A DNA stretch of 64,000 bases, from NCBI RefSeq assembly GCF_036347055.1, contig NZ_CP108882.1:7056001-7120000 (forward strand), in the 5' to 3' direction. Shown one piece after another: positions 62,278 to 64,000 of the stretch; within the stretch, counting starts at the first letter, position 1; every line of letters begins with the position of its first letter. This stretch comes from Streptomyces sp. NBC_00820. Its GTDB lineage: Bacteria > Actinomycetota > Actinomycetes > Streptomycetales > Streptomycetaceae. The notes under the pieces were generated by a model. That model saw only the letters and a program-made list of their open reading frames with translations, ran no database searches and was not told the origin of the DNA. Position numbers and translations under genes: made by a program.

Positions 62278-63477
62278 ATGACGCCTCGTCACCAGCGCAA
62301 CATGACCCGCCGCAAGATGATGTTCGCTCTCGGCGGCGCCGCCGTGGGCGTTCCGGCCCTGGCCGCCATCGCCCCCTACGCGCTCGCCGGTCAGGCCGAC
62401 GGCAAGACCGCCGCGGCGGCCGGATCGCTCCCGGTGACCGTCGTCAACAAGACCGGTTCCTTCGACAACGCCTCCGCGCACCTCTACGTCGTCGGCAACC
62501 TGGACGGCAAGCAGGTCCGGCTCGCCCAGGACGGGACGCTCGCCCCCATCGCCGTCTCCGACAACGGGGCGGACGGCTTCACCGACTACGCGATCCCGCT
62601 CTCCGGCAGCGGCGACACCAAGCTGAACCTGCCCTTCATGTCGGGCCGCATATACGTCTCCCTCGGCCAGAAGCTGAAGTTCAAGGCCGTCACCGACGGC
62701 AACGGCAACGCCGCCCTCCAGTTCCCGGCCGGCTGGGTCACCTCCGACCCCAACTTCGGGATCCTGCACGACTGCGCCGAGTTCACCTTCAACTCGGGCG
62801 GCATGTTCTGCAACACCACGATGGTCGACATGTTCAGCGTGCCGATGAGCATCCGGCTCACGGGGCAGAAGGACCAGACGACGGGCACGCTGCGCGACGG
62901 CGGGCGGGCCGCCGCCTTCGCGGCGGTCAAGCAGGTCGAGGAGTTCTCGAAGCTCGTCGTGGACGACACGCGCATCATCGCGCCCGGCCACGGCCTGGAC
63001 TCGGGCATCTTCGCCAAGGACTACTTCGCCCCGTACATCGACGAGGTGTGGAGCACCTACACCGGCAAGGACCTGAAGATCACCACCAACGCGGGTACGT
63101 TCACCGGCCGTGTGCGCGGTGACCGGTTCACCTTCGACGGGCCGGCCGCGGTCTCCTTCGCCAAGCCCTCCACGCGTGACGTCCTCTTCTGCGACGGCAA
63201 CCTCGCCGCGCCGAACGACGGCACCACCGGCCCCGTCGCCGCCGTGCTCGGCGCGGGCTTCAACCGCTCCACGCTGGTCAGCGACGTCGCCCAGCCCGCC
63301 ACCGACCCGGCCGCGTTCTACCGGGGCGACCTGACCAACCACTACGCGAAGGCGATCCACGCGGCGACCCAGGACGGCAAGGCCTACGGCTTCGCCTTCG
63401 ACGACGTCGCGGACTTCGCCTCCTACATCCAGGACACCGCCCCCACCGGCTTCACGCTCACGCTCTCGTCGTTCTGA
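62278..63477 (+). CDS. GH64 family beta-1,3-glucanase (thaumatin-like), Tat-exported
   Basis: A 399-residue secreted enzyme. The twin-arginine signal is at residues 11-12 (MTRRKMMFALGGAAVG). The mature domain has the laminaripentaose-producing glucanase features: VTVVNKTGSFDNASAHLYVVG, FGILHDCAEFTFNSGGMFCNTTMVDMFSVPMSI and RVRGDRFTF. These enzymes cleave beta-1,3-glucan, releasing pentaose. AAGGAG lies 9 nt before the ATG. Organised in tandem with the GH16 glucanase. Confidence 0.92.
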   Translation: MTPRHQRNMTRRKMMFALGGAAVGVPALAAIAPYALAGQADGKTAAAAGSLPVTVVNKTGSFDNASAHLYVVGNLDGKQVRLAQDGTLAPIAVSDNGADGFTDYAIPLSGSGDTKLNLPFMSGRIYVSLGQKLKFKAVTDGNGNAALQFPAGWVTSDPNFGILHDCAEFTFNSGGMFCNTTMVDMFSVPMSIRLTGQKDQTTGTLRDGGRAAAFAAVKQVEEFSKLVVDDTRIIAPGHGLDSGIFAKDYFAPYIDEVWSTYTGKDLKITTNAGTFTGRVRGDRFTFDGPAAVSFAKPSTRDVLFCDGNLAAPNDGTTGPVAAVLGAGFNRSTLVSDVAQPATDPAAFYRGDLTNHYAKAIHAATQDGKAYGFAFDDVADFASYIQDTAPTGFTLTLSSF

Positions 63478-63494
63478 GGTCCGCCCCCCCGCAT

Positions 63495-63549
63495 CGACGG
63501 CACCGTCCGGCCGGGCGCCCCGCGAGGGCCCGGAAGGGCGGTGCCGTCG
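63495..63549. terminator. Bidirectional terminator after the GH64 gene
   Basis: CGACGGCACCG (63495-63505) pairs with CGGTGCCGTCG (63539-63549), and the interior adds further GGCCGGGC/GCCCGG pairing. It lies between the GH64 stop and the stop of the convergent TetR gene. Confidence 0.8.
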
Positions 63550-63644
63550 TGTTGCCGGTGCGACGGGAGCGCGCCCCGAGGTGACCGGGGGCCGGGCACA
63601 GTCCGATGCCGGTCGTCGCCGGCCGATTGGGGACGCCCCGGCGT

Positions 63645-64000
63645 TCACTCGGCTCGCGCGAAGATCCGGTCCAGGTGGTAGCGCAGTACCGCGATGGCCG
63701 ATTCCGGCTCCCGCTGGCCCACGAGGATGCTGGTCCCCATGGCCGCCGACATGGCCAGCAGGCTGATCGCCTCCTTGTGTGCGTCGAGGTCACGGTCGGC
63801 CAGACCGGTTTCCTGTGCCTGTCGCAGCAGGTGGGTCACCGCCTTCTCGGCGGCGTCGGGGTCGTCGATGAAGGGCTCGGCGGCGAGTTTCCCGTCGGTC
63901 ACGGACAGGACCGCGTACGAGGTGTAGAGCAGGTGGAAGGTGCGGCTCTCCTCGTCGGCAGGGAGAGAGGCGAGGAGGAGGGCCTCGATGGTCGCGCGCG
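63645..64000 (-). CDS. TetR family regulator, C-terminal part (continues beyond the window)
   Basis: The last 118 codons of a gene whose 5' end lies beyond base 64000. The sequence RATIEALLLASLPADEESRTF followed by TSYAVLSVTDGKLAAEPFIDD, then AMGTSILVGQREPESAIAVLRYHLDRIF, matches the C-terminal ligand domain of the BetI/TetR_C_6 group. The DNA-binding domain is not visible, so the target cannot be predicted. A GTG at 63902 is internal and not the start. Confidence 0.85.
   Translation of the reverse strand, partial: RATIEALLLASLPADEESRTFHLLYTSYAVLSVTDGKLAAEPFIDDPDAAEKAVTHLLRQAQETGLADRDLDAHKEAISLLAMSAAMGTSILVGQREPESAIAVLRYHLDRIFARAE

Overview
The window is high-GC actinobacterial chromosome, almost certainly Streptomyces. 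The signs are extreme G/C at third codon positions, many GTG and TTG starts, ATGA/GTGA gene overlaps, Tat-exported and ricin-domain hydrolases, and a monomeric NADP-isocitrate dehydrogenase. An ABC transporter under a SoxR-type promoter near icd recalls, from memory, the S. coelicolor SCO7000-SCO7008 neighbourhood. No rRNA, tRNA, CRISPR array, phage or complete insertion sequence was seen.

Layout. 1-2.7 kb: S8 protease, ECF-like sigma factor and a small partner protein in one overlapping unit. 2.8-12.4 kb: mostly housekeeping genes (N-formylglutamate amidohydrolase with an apparent 1-base frameshift, icd, secreted M1 peptidase, DUF4186, MscS channel, amino-acid permease, a helical hypothetical). 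12.7-16.8 kb: FGGY kinase, GlpA-like dehydrogenase and a second flavoprotein, likely a glycerol or polyol oxidation operon. 16.8-20.2 kb: Imm5-like protein with a repeated Shine-Dalgarno leader, enoyl-CoA hydratase, SoxR-box ABC exporter. 20.5-24.2 kb: ricin-GH18 chitinase and ricin-beta-helix protein. 24.4-29.1 kb: LytTR regulator, DUF485-like protein, SSS symporter and LytS kinase, an uptake system flanked by its own two-component pair. 29.1-31.5 kb: a 60-residue protein, a baeRF-type protein and a hypothetical.

31.8-47.8 kb is the most unusual region: a 16-kb co-directional operon. It encodes a short FxsA-like RiPP precursor, an FxsB-type radical SAM cyclophane maturase, a SLATT-like membrane protein, a stand-alone TIR protein with an intact WxxxE signature, a MoxR ATPase, a vWA-like protein, and three giant FxsT proteins (TIR, NTPase, TPR). 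All three giants end in the same WDFEPQP(I/L) tail. This looks like an NLR-like, ATP-controlled conflict or signalling system with a modified peptide as a possible signal. The precursor ends YYEDSP rather than FxSxx.

47.9-53.1 kb: HEAT-repeat protein, Tat lipoprotein carbonic anhydrase, a nitronate monooxygenase broken by a 160-bp MITE-like element plus a G-run frameshift, GNAT, DUF6221-like protein. 53.2-59.5 kb: DUF1479 dioxygenase, ROK repressor, SSS symporter, small membrane protein and aldo/keto reductase, probably one ROK regulon because two related 25-bp operator-like sites occur. 59.6-64 kb: lipoprotein, GH16 glucanase under a LacI-type palindrome, GH64 glucanase, and the 3' part of a TetR regulator running off the end.

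Gene identities come from reading protein motifs; no database search was possible. Regulatory sites are sequence readings, not tested facts.
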